Source: Haloferax marisrubri (GTDB lineage Archaea; Halobacteriota; Halobacteria; Halobacteriales; Haloferacaceae). Taken from it: a DNA stretch of 55,879 nucleotides. The notes under the pieces are model-generated. The model had not been told where the DNA came from. It did not search any database and saw only the letters and a list, made by a program, of their open reading frames with translations. The stretch spans positions 195,962 to 251,840 of the forward strand of contig NZ_LOPW02000017.1 of the NCBI RefSeq assembly GCF_001469875.2, read 5' to 3'. Shown one piece after another: positions 48,937 through 55,879 of the stretch (positions within the stretch are counted from its first letter, which is position 1; each line of letters starts with the position of its first letter). The position numbers and the translations under genes were made by a program.

Positions 48937-49935
48937 TCAAGCGTTCCGGTAGGTAAAGAGGATTTGGACAGCCTCGTCGGGGGCGTCTTCGAGGAGTCGG
49001 TAGGCACGCGCGGCGGACTCGACGCCGATTCGGTGGGTCACGAGCGGGTCCAGCGGGAGGTCTTCGAGGTGGTCCCACGCCAAGGAAAAGCGGCGGTCGG
49101 CGTCCCAACGTCCCCGGAGGTCGGGGTCGATGGTGCTGACCTGACTGCTCTCGACGCTGATGCGCGAGCGGTGGAACCGCCCGCCGAGGTCGAGGGTGGC
49201 GGGCTTGGTGCCGTACCACGACCCGACGACGACCCGGCCGTCGTACCGCGTCACCGACAGCGCGTCGTCGAGCGCGTCGGGGTCGCCCGAGAGTTCGAGC
49301 GTCAGATCGGCCCCGTCGGCGGGCGCGTCCAGCGACTCGGGGTGGACGGCCTCGTCGGCACCGAGCGCCTCGGCGATGGCGCGGCGCTCGGCCACGCAGT
49401 CGACCGCGGTCAGGCTCCCGAGCGGGAACTGCGCGAGGAGCGCGGTCGTCACGAGACCGACGACCCCCTGCCCGAAGACGACGACGTGCTCGCCGATGAG
49501 CGGCCGACCGTCCATCACGAAGTTGAGCGCGGTCTCCATCGTCGGCAGGAGCGCGGCGCGCTCGTCGGTCACGTCGTCGGGGACGGAGATGAGTTCCGAG
49601 GGGGACGCGAGAAAGCGGCTCTCGTGGGGGTTGAACGCGAAGACGCGGCTTCCGAGCCGCGAGTCGGGCACGTCGTCGCCGACGGCCTCGATTTCGCCGA
49701 CGGCGGCGTAGCCGTAGCGGAGCGGAAACGAGAGGTCGCCCTCGAGCGCCGCGATAGACTCGTCTGCGGCGAGGTCGGTCGGGGCCTCGCCCCGGTAGAC
49801 GAGCCGCTCGGTGCCGGAACTCACGGCGGAGGTCAGGGTGCGGACGCGGACCTCGCCGGGGCCGGGAGCGGGCACGTCGCGGTCACGGACCTCGACGCGT
49901 TCGGGGGCCACGAAGTAGACCGCGCGACCCTCCAT
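48937..49935 (-). CDS. MDR-family (alcohol dehydrogenase-like) oxidoreductase
   Basis: 332 residues. GroES-like N-terminus (EGRAVYFVAPERVEVRDRDV, PLRYGYAAVGEIEAVGDDV) and Rossmann domain (VVFGQGVVGLVTTALLAQFP, TAVDCVAERRAIAEALGADE). The usual catalytic zinc Cys/His site is replaced: at the Cys46 position it has AVSSGTERLVYRGE, as in BchC/zinc-less MDR proteins. It probably reduces or oxidises a bulky substrate with NAD(P). It follows GTP cyclohydrolase III by 3 nt, so its substrate is likely a pterin or pyrimidine derivative. Confidence 0.88.
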   Translation of the reverse strand: MEGRAVYFVAPERVEVRDRDVPAPGPGEVRVRTLTSAVSSGTERLVYRGEAPTDLAADESIAALEGDLSFPLRYGYAAVGEIEAVGDDVPDSRLGSRVFAFNPHESRFLASPSELISVPDDVTDERAALLPTMETALNFVMDGRPLIGEHVVVFGQGVVGLVTTALLAQFPLGSLTAVDCVAERRAIAEALGADEAVHPESLDAPADGADLTLELSGDPDALDDALSVTRYDGRVVVGSWYGTKPATLDLGGRFHRSRISVESSQVSTIDPDLRGRWDADRRFSLAWDHLEDLPLDPLVTHRIGVESAARAYRLLEDAPDEAVQILFTYRNA

Positions 49936-49938
49936 CGT

Positions 49939-50724
49939 TCAGTCGTCTGCGGTCTCGACGGCGGCGTCGGCGAACTCGACGATCGTGCCGCGGTGGCGGC
50001 AGTCTTCGAGCGCGTGCTTGGCCGCGAAGCCGGCCTCGTGGGCGTTCGACGCCGTGCCGACGCCGACTTTCAGTTCGACGTCCGCCTCGGCCTCGACGTG
50101 GTCGATGGCGGCGCGGTACTGGTCTTCGGTGAGGTCGGGCGTGACCGAGATGATGTTGTCGCCGCCGACGAAGAACGACAGCGCGCCGTGTTCCTCGCGC
50201 AGGTGGCGCATGAGCGACGCGTAGCCCTGTTCGATGTGGATGAACGTGTCGAACTCGTTGAGGCGGTCGGTGTACTTGCCCGTCGCGTCGTTCACGTCGA
50301 AGTGCGCGATTTGGAGGTCGGTGTCCGAGCGGTCGGCGTCCGCGAGGGTCTCCCCGGAGAGCACCTCGCGGCGGTCGCCGTCCTGCGCGCTTCCGGCGCG
50401 CTGGATGCGGTCGGTGGCGCGTTCGAGCGCGACCGCGGGCGACCGGTCGGCACCGATACCGAGACTGAGCGTTACGGGATAGCGGTTCCCGATAGACTCC
50501 TGCAGCAGTTCGTGGTCATCGCGGTCGAGTCCGTTCGTGACCGCGACCATGTTGTCGAACCGGGTGAAAAACGCGTACCCGTCGCGAGAGCCGACGAACT
50601 GGGCCAAGTCGGCGAAGAGCCGCGACTGGAGCGTCTGGAGGTCCATCTCCCGCCGCGGGTCCGGAGTGACCGTCCACGGCCCGTAGTTGTCGATTTGGAC
50701 GAGTGTCAGCTGCGTGTTCGTCAC
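49939..50724 (-). CDS. arfA: GTP cyclohydrolase III (archaeal, ArfA)
   Basis: 261 residues, ATG at 50724 (MTNTQLTLVQIDNYGPWTVT). Archaeal type III enzyme, converting GTP to formylamidopyrimidine nucleotide in the route to riboflavin and F420. Signature parts: DNYGPWTVTPDPRREMDLQ, FFTRFDNMVAVTNGLDRDDH, VTLSLGIGADRSPAVALERA and the GGDN-like motif FFVGGDNIISVTPDL, akin to the cyclase fold with metal-binding Asp. It heads the operon with MDR, PTPS-like and GT4 genes. Length normal. Confidence 0.93.
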   Translation of the reverse strand: MTNTQLTLVQIDNYGPWTVTPDPRREMDLQTLQSRLFADLAQFVGSRDGYAFFTRFDNMVAVTNGLDRDDHELLQESIGNRYPVTLSLGIGADRSPAVALERATDRIQRAGSAQDGDRREVLSGETLADADRSDTDLQIAHFDVNDATGKYTDRLNEFDTFIHIEQGYASLMRHLREEHGALSFFVGGDNIISVTPDLTEDQYRAAIDHVEAEADVELKVGVGTASNAHEAGFAAKHALEDCRHRGTIVEFADAAVETADD

Positions 50725-50863
50725 GGTAGACGAGTAGGGCGACGCGCATATTGGTCTTTGGTTCTGTGACGGTCCCGCCGCAACCTCGGAACCGACGCAC
50801 GCGACGCTCGCGGCGCGCTCACCGCCGACGCGAGCGCGTCACGCCGTCAGAGTCGTCGGCGAC

Positions 50864-51118
50864 TCAGGCCGACGAATCGCGAATCGTCCGGCTGGCGACC
50901 ACGTCGAGGACCGCCCACGTCAGCACCCACACGACGAGCGCTGTGAGGACGATAGCCGTCGTCGACAACAGCGGGACGACGACGGAGAACGTGGCCACGA
51001 TGGAGTAGGTCAAAAACAGCGCGACCATCGCCGTCACGAGTCCGTAGACGCCCATGGCGCTGTTGCCGGTCGCCGGCCCGCGAAGCCACCCGACCAACCG
51101 CTTCGAAGAGACACCCAT
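50864..51118 (-). CDS. Small two-helix membrane protein
   Basis: 84 residues from the ATG at 51118 (MGVSSKRLVGWLRGPATGNS). Two long hydrophobic stretches, VYGLVTAMVALFLTYSIVAT with FSVVVPLLST, and AIVLTALVVWVLTWAVLDVV, form a membrane hairpin. The ORF can start nine codons earlier, but that stretch is the likely leader. No family recognised. Divergent from the HAD gene. Confidence 0.6.
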   Translation of the reverse strand: MGVSSKRLVGWLRGPATGNSAMGVYGLVTAMVALFLTYSIVATFSVVVPLLSTTAIVLTALVVWVLTWAVLDVVASRTIRDSSA

Positions 51119-51196
51119 ACGACAACGTATGTCACCAATGAACATAATGGTTCTCTCGGGCGAACGTTCAACAGCCCCGGCACCCTACCGAGGACG

Positions 51197-51979
51197 ATGA
51201 ACTACCGAGGTGTCGTTCTCGACGTCGACGGGACCGTGGTCCGCGGTGACGAAGCGATTCCGGGCGCGCTCGACGGGCTCGCCGCCGTCGACGCCGCCGG
51301 GCTCGACCGACTGTTCGTCTCGAACAACCCGACGAAGGCCCCCGTCGCCTACGAGGCGCGGCTCCGCGGGGCCGGCATCGACGCGACCGCCGACGAGGTC
51401 GTCACCTCCGGCACGACCACCACGGCGTACCTCGCCGACCGACATCCCGGCGCGCGGACGTTCTGCGTCGGCGAGGCGGGCTTCCGCGACCAACTCCGCG
51501 ACGCCGGCCTCGAACTCGTCGGCCCCGGCGACGACCCCGAAGTCGTCGTCGTCGCCATCGACCGCGAGTTCCACTACGACGACCTCCGCGACGCCAACCG
51601 CGCGCTCCGCTCTGGGGCCGCCTTCTACGGCACCGACCCCGACGTCATCATCCCGACCGCGGACGGCGACATCCCCGGGTCGGGCGCGATTATCAACGCC
51701 GTCGCGGGCGTCGCCGAGCGCGACCCCGACGCGATTCTCGGCAAGCCCTCGAAGGTCGCCCAAGAGTACGTCCTCGACAAGTTGGGCCTGCCGCCCGAGG
51801 AGGTGCTCATCGTCGGCGACCGTCTCGACACCGACATCGCGTTCGGCCTCGACGCGGGCATGGGGACCGCGCTCGTCCGAACCGGCGTGACCGACGACGC
51901 GGCTCTCGCGGCGAGCGAGTACGAACCCGACTACGTCCTCGACGGCCTCGGCGACATCGGGCGCATCGTGTCGGAGTAG
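51197..51979 (+). CDS. HAD-IIA family hydrolase (NagD-like phosphatase)
   Basis: 260 residues. Motif I VVLDVDGTVV has nucleophile D9 and acid D11, motif II LFVSNNPTK, motif III K in LGKPSKVAQEYVLDKLGLPP and motif IV VLIVGDRLDTDIAFGLDAGM. The cap is the C2a type of the NagD/AraL/PGP group. It removes phosphate from a small metabolite such as a sugar phosphate or nucleotide. Start is 18 nt after a weak AT element. Confidence 0.92.
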   Translation: MNYRGVVLDVDGTVVRGDEAIPGALDGLAAVDAAGLDRLFVSNNPTKAPVAYEARLRGAGIDATADEVVTSGTTTTAYLADRHPGARTFCVGEAGFRDQLRDAGLELVGPGDDPEVVVVAIDREFHYDDLRDANRALRSGAAFYGTDPDVIIPTADGDIPGSGAIINAVAGVAERDPDAILGKPSKVAQEYVLDKLGLPPEEVLIVGDRLDTDIAFGLDAGMGTALVRTGVTDDAALAASEYEPDYVLDGLGDIGRIVSE

Positions 51980-52081
51980 CTCGGTTCGGCCGCGAGAGCG
52001 GTCGAAACTCGACTTCTGTCCCGTCGCCATCCCCACCTGCACAATCATTATCGTTCTGACGCGACAACTACCGACCGGGTG

Positions 52082-52684
52082 ATGCCCATGTCCGGAAAGA
52101 AGATTCTGCTCCTCGCCGGCGACTTCGTCGAGGACTACGAGATTATGGTACCGTTCCAGGCGCTGCAGATGGTGGGTCACGAGGTCCACGCGGTGTGTCC
52201 CGAAAAGGAGGACGGCGACCGGTGTAAGACCGCCGTCCACGACTTCCGCGGCGACCAGACGTATCTGGAGACCCGCGGTCACGACTTCGCGCTGAACGCG
52301 ACGTTCGCCGATATCGACCCCGCGGACTACGACGCGCTCGTCGTCCCCGGCGGCCGCGCGCCGGAGTATCTCCGCGGCTACGACGAGGTGCTGGACGCCG
52401 TCCGGCACTTCTTCGACGAGGGGAAGCCGGTCGCCGCAATCTGCCACGGCCCGCAGATTCTCGCCGCCGCGGGCGTCCTCGACGGCTACGAGATGACCGC
52501 TTACCCCGCCGTCCGTGCGGAAGTCGAGCGCGCGGGTTGCTCGTGGGTCGACGAGGTGACCGTCGACGGCAACCTCGTCACCGGGCAGGCGTGGCCGGAC
52601 CACCCCGAGTGGCTGGCGGCGTTCCTCGACGTGCTCGGCACCGAAATCAGCCACGGACCGGCCGCAGCGGCCGCGGACGACTGA
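52082..52684 (+). CDS. DJ-1/PfpI family protein
   Basis: 200 residues; GTG at 52079 and ATG at 52082 or 52088 are possible starts. Class I GATase-like fold with the reactive nucleophile elbow [14 protein letters not shown] (C121) and the acid E16 region [37 protein letters not shown] is the central strand. Relatives are glyoxalases/deglycases or proteases of low activity. A short palindrome then the next small gene follow. Stress role inferred. Confidence 0.92.
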   Translation: MPMSGKKILLLAGDFVEDYEIMVPFQALQMVGHEVHAVCPEKEDGDRCKTAVHDFRGDQTYLETRGHDFALNATFADIDPADYDALVVPGGRAPEYLRGYDEVLDAVRHFFDEGKPVAAICHGPQILAAAGVLDGYEMTAYPAVRAEVERAGCSWVDEVTVDGNLVTGQAWPDHPEWLAAFLDVLGTEISHGPAAAAADD

Positions 52685-52697
52685 TTCGCCGAGCCGC

Positions 52698-52742
52698 TCA
52701 CACGATATCGCGTGTGAAAATGTCTGACAAAGATTTTTATTA
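52698..52742 (+). promoter_or_regulatory. Palindrome plus TATA element before the 44-residue gene
   Basis: TCACACG-ATATCG-CGTGTGA (52698-52717), 7-bp arms, lies 16-24 nt ahead of TTTTTATTA (52734-52742), the TATA-like element 21-29 nt before the ATG at 52763. It may be an operator or the terminator of the DJ-1 gene. Confidence 0.5.
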
Positions 52743-52762
52743 GGGGGGACGAAGGGAGTGGT

Positions 52763-52897
52763 ATGGAAGAGCCGAACAGCCCGTACTTCCGCGAACAGGT
52801 CGACGACGTCGTCGAATCGGACCCCCAAGACCGCGAGGTTATCATCGTGGAAGGCGAGGCTATGAGTCTTCGAAGCTATAAGAAGCGCCGCTACTGA
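52763..52897 (+). CDS. 44-residue conserved-looking haloarchaeal microprotein
   Basis: Small gene ATG 52763 to TGA 52897: MEEPNSPYFREQVDDVVESD onward, then REVIIVEGEAMSLRSYKKRR and Y. The front is acidic and the tail basic. Start is fixed by TTTTTATTA, at leaderless spacing. Haloarchaea have many small proteins of this kind; I do not know this one. Typical codon use and a dedicated promoter argue that it is expressed. Confidence 0.6.
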   Translation: MEEPNSPYFREQVDDVVESDPQDREVIIVEGEAMSLRSYKKRRY

Positions 52898-52999
52898 CCC
52901 GGCGGGGCGTCTCCGAGTCCGCCGCGACACCCGTCGCTGGCGGCTTCGATTTCTGCGAAAAGAATGCGAGTGCGTGTCGGCGCGAGCGGCGAGCGACGC

Positions 53000-53398
53000 T
53001 TAGAACGCGTCGCCGACGACGGTCACGTCGGCCTGCAGCTCGTCGCGGAGCGCGTCGTGGACGTGGCAGATGTCCTCGGCGAGTTCCGTGATTTCGGCGA
53101 ACTCGTCGTCCGAGAGGTCGGACTCCACGTAGACGTCGAAGTTGATGCTCGTGAGGTCGTCGCCGTCGTCGAGGTCGGCGTCGGCGTCGATCTGGACCTT
53201 ACCGAGGTCGTCGAAGCCCGTCTTCTGACCGCCGACGCGGAAGGCGGGGAGGAAACAGGAGGCGTACGTCGCGACGAGCGCGGCGTTCGGGTTCGGACCC
53301 GTCTCGTCGGTGGCGTCGATCTGGAGGTCGAAGTCGCCGACCTGACTCGTGCATGCGAAACCGTCCTCGCTGACAGTAGAGGTCTGGATGTCGGACAT
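53000..53398 (-). CDS. OsmC family protein
   Basis: 132 residues with both redox cysteines of the OsmC/Ohr superfamily: LVATYASCFLPAFRVGGQ and LAEDICHVHDALRDEL. The family detoxifies organic hydroperoxides; the spacing (about 60 residues) and length fit the YhfA/OsmC clade rather than Ohr. Cytosolic. The ATG (MSDIQTSTVSEDGFACTSQV) is normal. Adjacent to a UPF0173 gene on the same strand, about 100 nt apart, and possibly with an independent promoter. Confidence 0.9.
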   Translation of the reverse strand: MSDIQTSTVSEDGFACTSQVGDFDLQIDATDETGPNPNAALVATYASCFLPAFRVGGQKTGFDDLGKVQIDADADLDDGDDLTSINFDVYVESDLSDDEFAEITELAEDICHVHDALRDELQADVTVVGDAF

Positions 53399-53501
53399 TC
53401 ATTCCGAGGAACGGAGCGACCGACCCTAAAAGTTCCTCAATAGGACAACGGTGTGCACAAGCGACGACCCGAAACGGGGCGTCGCCGAGCGAGGCGAAGG
53501 G

Positions 53502-54218
53502 CTATTCGAGGGTGAACGACTCGTCGCCGTCGAGGGCGTGGACCTCGGCCTGACTGCCGGCGGCTTTGACCTCGCGCTCGAAGTCGCGCACGTCGATTTC
53601 GATGGCCGGGAACGTGTTGTAGTGCATCGGGAACACGTGGTCGACGCCGAGCCAGTCGGCGGCGATAGCGCCCTGCCACGGCCCCATCGTGTAGTGGTCG
53701 CCGACCGGGAGCGCGGCCGCGTCGGGTTCGAAGTACGCGCCGAAAATCTCGCGCATGTCGGTCATGAGGCCCGTGTCGCCGGCGTGGTAGAACGTCGTGG
53801 AGTCGGCGTCGGACTCCTGTGTCGGCAGCGTGTCGCTAATCATGTAGCCGCCGGGCATACCGGCCTCGTGCTCGTAGCCGGTGTTGATACCGTTGGTGTG
53901 GTCGGCGCGAACCATCGTGACGAACGCGTCGCCGAGTTCGACCGTCCCGCCGATGTTCATGCCGATGGTCTCGTCGACGCCCATCTCGGCTTCGACGTAG
54001 CCGGTGAGTTCGGGCGTGCCGACGACCGTCGCGCCGTCGAACTCGCCTGCGTGGGCGATGTGGTCCGCGTGCCCGTGAGTGAGCAGGACGTAGTCGGGGG
54101 TCTCCACGTCGCTCGGGTCGAGAGACGTGGCGGGGTTGTCGAAGAACGGGTCGATGAGAAGCGAGGTGTCTCCGACCGTGACGTACCACGTCGAGTGACC
54201 GTGCCAGGTGAGTTCCAT
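53502..54218 (-). CDS. UPF0173 metallo-beta-lactamase-fold hydrolase
   Basis: 238 residues, starts [20 protein letters not shown], the UPF0173 opening. Metal site H48-x-H50-x-D52-H53 in [10 protein letters not shown], plus [40 protein letters not shown] and [13 protein letters not shown] for the remaining ligands. Family members hydrolyse phosphodiester or lactone-type substrates not well known. TTTTTGTGTATTT (minus) about 25-35 nt upstream is a likely promoter. Confidence 0.92.
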   Translation of the reverse strand: MELTWHGHSTWYVTVGDTSLLIDPFFDNPATSLDPSDVETPDYVLLTHGHADHIAHAGEFDGATVVGTPELTGYVEAEMGVDETIGMNIGGTVELGDAFVTMVRADHTNGINTGYEHEAGMPGGYMISDTLPTQESDADSTTFYHAGDTGLMTDMREIFGAYFEPDAAALPVGDHYTMGPWQGAIAADWLGVDHVFPMHYNTFPAIEIDVRDFEREVKAAGSQAEVHALDGDESFTLE

Positions 54219-54526
54219 AGCACTCGGTTGTTACAGGCGAAATACACAAAAAGCTATTCGCAGGGGGCGGTGTGACCGCTTTTCGGCGGTGTCACTCATC
54301 GGTGTGTTCTCGGTGTCGTTCGGCGGGACGGCCCCGCCGCTCTCGTCTCGAATTCGACAGCAGAATCGGCCGCCCGAGTCCACTCGAACGAACTGTCCGG
54401 GACGGCCGATACACGTCCGTCATCCCACGGCCACAAAAACGATGAGAATCGTGCAAGAATGTCCCACGTCACCGGGCGACCCGCGCGATGTAAAAGCCTA
54501 TCACGCCGCCCGCCGACGCGTGGGGC
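54219..54526. other. Intergenic divergent region
   Basis: 308 nt between the UPF0173 and FAH starts. The UPF0173 promoter lies at the left (AATACACAAAAAGC). On the right TGTAAAAGCCTATC (54489-54502) suits the FAH start at 54527. The middle is GC-rich; GCGGT-GTG-ACCGC near 54270 is a small inverted repeat. No gene supported. Confidence 0.4.
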
Positions 54527-55258
54527 ATGCATCACGTCCGATTCCGCGACCCCGCGGGCGCGGTTCGAACCGGCGAGTGGCACGGCGATTCGGTCTCCTT
54601 CGGCGGCGAGCGCTACGACCTCGACGAGGTCGACGTGCTCCCCCCGTGCGAGCCGTCGAAAATCGTCTGCATCGGCCGCAACTACGCCAAGCACGCCGAG
54701 GAACGCGACGAGGAGGTCCCCGACCGGCCGCTTTTGTTCCTCAAGCCGCCGAACGCGGTCGCCGGCCACGGCGACACCGTGACGCTCCCCGCGGGCAAGG
54801 AGAACGTCGAACACGAGGCCGAACTCGCGGTCGTCATCGGCGAGCAGTGCCGGAACGTCGCGCCCGAGGACGCCGAGGAGGTCATCGCGGGCTACACCGT
54901 CATGAACGACGTGTCCAACCGCGACGACCAGGACGTCGAGACGAACTGGGTCCGCGGGAAGGCGTTCGACGGCTCCGCCCCGCTCGGCCCGGTCCTCGCC
55001 GACCCCGACCACCTCCACGACGACGCGAGCATCTCGCTTCGCGTGAACGGCGAGACGCGACAGGACTCCAGCATCGAACACCTCATCTTCTCGATTCCCG
55101 ACCTCGTCGCCGAAATCACGACCTACATGACGCTCGAAGCCGGCGACGTCATCTCGACCGGGACGCCCGAGGGCGTCGGCCCGCTGGAAGACGGCGACCA
55201 CGTCGCGGTCGAAGTCGAGGGCGTCGGCGTCCTCGAACACGACGTGCGACAGGACTGA
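54527..55258 (+). CDS. Fumarylacetoacetate hydrolase (FAH) family protein
   Basis: 243 residues. The N-terminus is short and the FAH core is complete: KIVCIGRNYAKHAEERDEEV, LLFLKPPNAVAGHGDTVTLP, with metal Glu/Glu/Asp in ENVEHEAELAVVIGEQCRNV and MNDVSNRDDQDVETNWVRGK; GDVISTGTPEGVGPLEDGD ends it. The subfamily includes acylpyruvate hydrolases and 2-hydroxyhepta-2,4-diene-1,7-dioate isomerase/decarboxylase. A role in aromatic or oxaloacetate/acylpyruvate breakdown is inferred. The ATG follows a T-A rich element. Confidence 0.93.
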   Translation: MHHVRFRDPAGAVRTGEWHGDSVSFGGERYDLDEVDVLPPCEPSKIVCIGRNYAKHAEERDEEVPDRPLLFLKPPNAVAGHGDTVTLPAGKENVEHEAELAVVIGEQCRNVAPEDAEEVIAGYTVMNDVSNRDDQDVETNWVRGKAFDGSAPLGPVLADPDHLHDDASISLRVNGETRQDSSIEHLIFSIPDLVAEITTYMTLEAGDVISTGTPEGVGPLEDGDHVAVEVEGVGVLEHDVRQD

Positions 55259-55306
55259 GCGCGACTGACACCCCGTTTTTTCATCGCCGAGTCACAACCC
55301 GGCCGT

Positions 55307-55699
55307 ATGCGTGTCCCTCGATTGACACTCGTCGGCGTCGCGATACTCGCACTCAGCGCCGTCGCGGGCGTCGCGGCCCTCCCCCAACTTCCCTCCTCGG
55401 TCGCGATTCACTTCGGCGTCGGCGGCGACCCCGACTCTTTCGTCGCCGCCCCGCTCGGCGTGCTTCTCGTCCCGGTCATCGGCCTCGGCGCGCTCCTCGT
55501 CACCCGGTTCGCCGGGGTAGTGGGAAGCGGAACCAGCGTCCCGCCCGTCTTCGACTCGATACTGGCGACGTTCCTCGCGTACGTGCAGGCGCTCGTCCTC
55601 GCGTACAACCTCGGCGCGCGGTTCGACATGTTCGTCGCGGTCGTCCCGGCGGTCGTCACGTTCGGCGTCGTCGCCGTCGTCCTCGACCGCGCGGGGTGA
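55307..55699 (+). CDS. DUF1648-type membrane protein
   Basis: 130 residues, ATG at 55307 (MRVPRLTLVGVAILALSAVA). Four hydrophobic segments; the DUF1648 motif LPSSVAIHFGVGGDPDSFVA follows the first helix, as in SdpI/immunity-protein relatives. The full SdpI architecture has more helices, so this is a short form. Immunity or osmotic functions are only inferred. ACCCCGTTTTTTCATC 25-32 nt upstream is a T-rich promoter-like tract and may also end the FAH transcript. Confidence 0.75.
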   Translation: MRVPRLTLVGVAILALSAVAGVAALPQLPSSVAIHFGVGGDPDSFVAAPLGVLLVPVIGLGALLVTRFAGVVGSGTSVPPVFDSILATFLAYVQALVLAYNLGARFDMFVAVVPAVVTFGVVAVVLDRAG

Positions 55700-55710
55700 G
55701 AGGACAAACC

Positions 55711-55732
55711 CTATAATTAGGCTGGCCTAATT
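55711..55732 (+). promoter_or_regulatory. Palindromic operator, DtxR/SirR-like, overlapping the last gene's promoter
   Basis: AATTAGGCTGGCCTAATT (55715-55732) is an 18-bp perfect palindrome with 8-bp arms and TG centre. It overlaps CTATAAT (55711-55717), a TATA placed 25-30 nt before the ATG at 55741. TTAGG...CCTAA arms are like those reported for haloarchaeal iron-dependent repressors (DtxR/SirR/Idr). Binding at the TATA would repress when iron is high. Confidence 0.65.
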
Positions 55733-55740
55733 CCCGCCGA

Positions 55741-55879
55741 ATGCGACTGACGCGACGGGACGCGCTGGCCGTGCTCGCCGGTCTCGGCGTCACCGGCGGG
55801 GCCGTGTCGCTGACGCAGTTCGACCCGCCGACCGCCGATTCGACCGGCGGGGCAGGCGAGTCGCCTAGTGAGGACGGAG
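55741..55879 (+). CDS. Tat-signal protein, start only; possibly iron-regulated
   Basis: 46 residues before the window ends: MRLTRRDALAVLAGLGVTGG, then AVSLTQFDPPTADSTGG. A TRRDAL twin-arginine motif and a hydrophobic core show export in folded form; no lipobox Cys is seen. Gluconate 2-dehydrogenase subunit 3-like proteins in haloarchaea begin similarly, but that is a guess with so little sequence. The palindrome in its promoter suggests regulation by an iron-dependent repressor. Confidence 0.7.
   Translation, partial: MRLTRRDALAVLAGLGVTGGAVSLTQFDPPTADSTGGAGESPSEDG

Noticed and set aside
48613..50769. 718-codon plus-strand frame
   Set aside because: Antisense through the PTPS, MDR and GTP cyclohydrolase genes, with Val/Arg/Glu-rich composition of a mirror frame.
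1..55879. CRISPR array, rRNA genes or insertion sequences
   Set aside because: I saw no regularly spaced repeats, no rRNA-like stretches and no transposase or IS terminal repeats; the only mobile DNA found is the tRNA-Trp element.

Overview
The window is high-GC haloarchaeal chromosome, most likely Haloferax or a close relative. The predicted proteins are strongly acidic. Many genes have a TATA-like element about 25-30 nt before the start codon, as expected for leaderless transcripts. Secreted proteins carry twin-arginine plus lipobox signals. The tRNA-Trp gene has the intron with built-in C/D guide sequences known from Haloferax volcanii, and the dihydrofolate reductase closely resembles Haloferax HdrA as I remember it. 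I ran no database search, so family names rest on motif recognition.

Layout, 1-28.7 kb: a truncated AMP-forming acyl-CoA synthetase; a bactofilin-like envelope protein; an aldo/keto reductase; a small membrane protein and an MFS transporter. From 5.07 to 10.36 kb lies an extracytoplasmic redox/metal island: a P19-like lipoprotein, SCO, a Dyp/EfeB-like protein, CcdA, a TlpA-type thioredoxin and a DsbA-like protein. After it come a ferredoxin, a NUDIX protein, a KOW-like protein, an archaeal RNA-binding protein, a peroxiredoxin-like protein, a small EamA transporter, a small zinc-finger protein, a SnoaL-like protein and a second MFS protein. A six-gene, minus-strand MoxR/DUF58/von Willebrand A operon (15.8-23.5 kb) is followed by NhaC, two PH-domain genes, a coupled Lrp-aminotransferase pair and a UspA protein.

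28.8-37.9 kb: a signalling neighbourhood holds a DUF7504 protein, a CHAT (caspase-like) protease, an unlisted 46-residue DUF7503-like membrane peptide, a HalX response regulator and a TrmB-type regulator. This is the best candidate here for an uncharacterised system. IMP dehydrogenase, a possible coupled leader peptide, DUF5794, a YjbQ-family protein and DUF5795 follow.

37.98-43.8 kb: the intron-containing tRNA-Trp gene is the attachment site of a 5.5 kb integrated element. The element has a zinc-finger protein, an HUH rolling-circle Rep, a small membrane protein, a winged-helix repressor with a palindromic operator, and a tyrosine integrase with a small upstream partner. Its right end is composite, with several tRNA-derived repeats and a degenerate second copy of the element's left end.

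43.9-55.9 kb: an acetyltransferase next to the element; small proteins; HdrA; an MFS transporter; a compact operon of GTP cyclohydrolase III, an MDR dehydrogenase, a PTPS homologue and a GT4 glycosyltransferase; then HAD, DJ-1, OsmC, UPF0173, FAH and DUF1648 proteins. The window ends in a Tat-signal protein behind an 18-bp palindrome that resembles haloarchaeal iron-repressor (DtxR/SirR type) sites.
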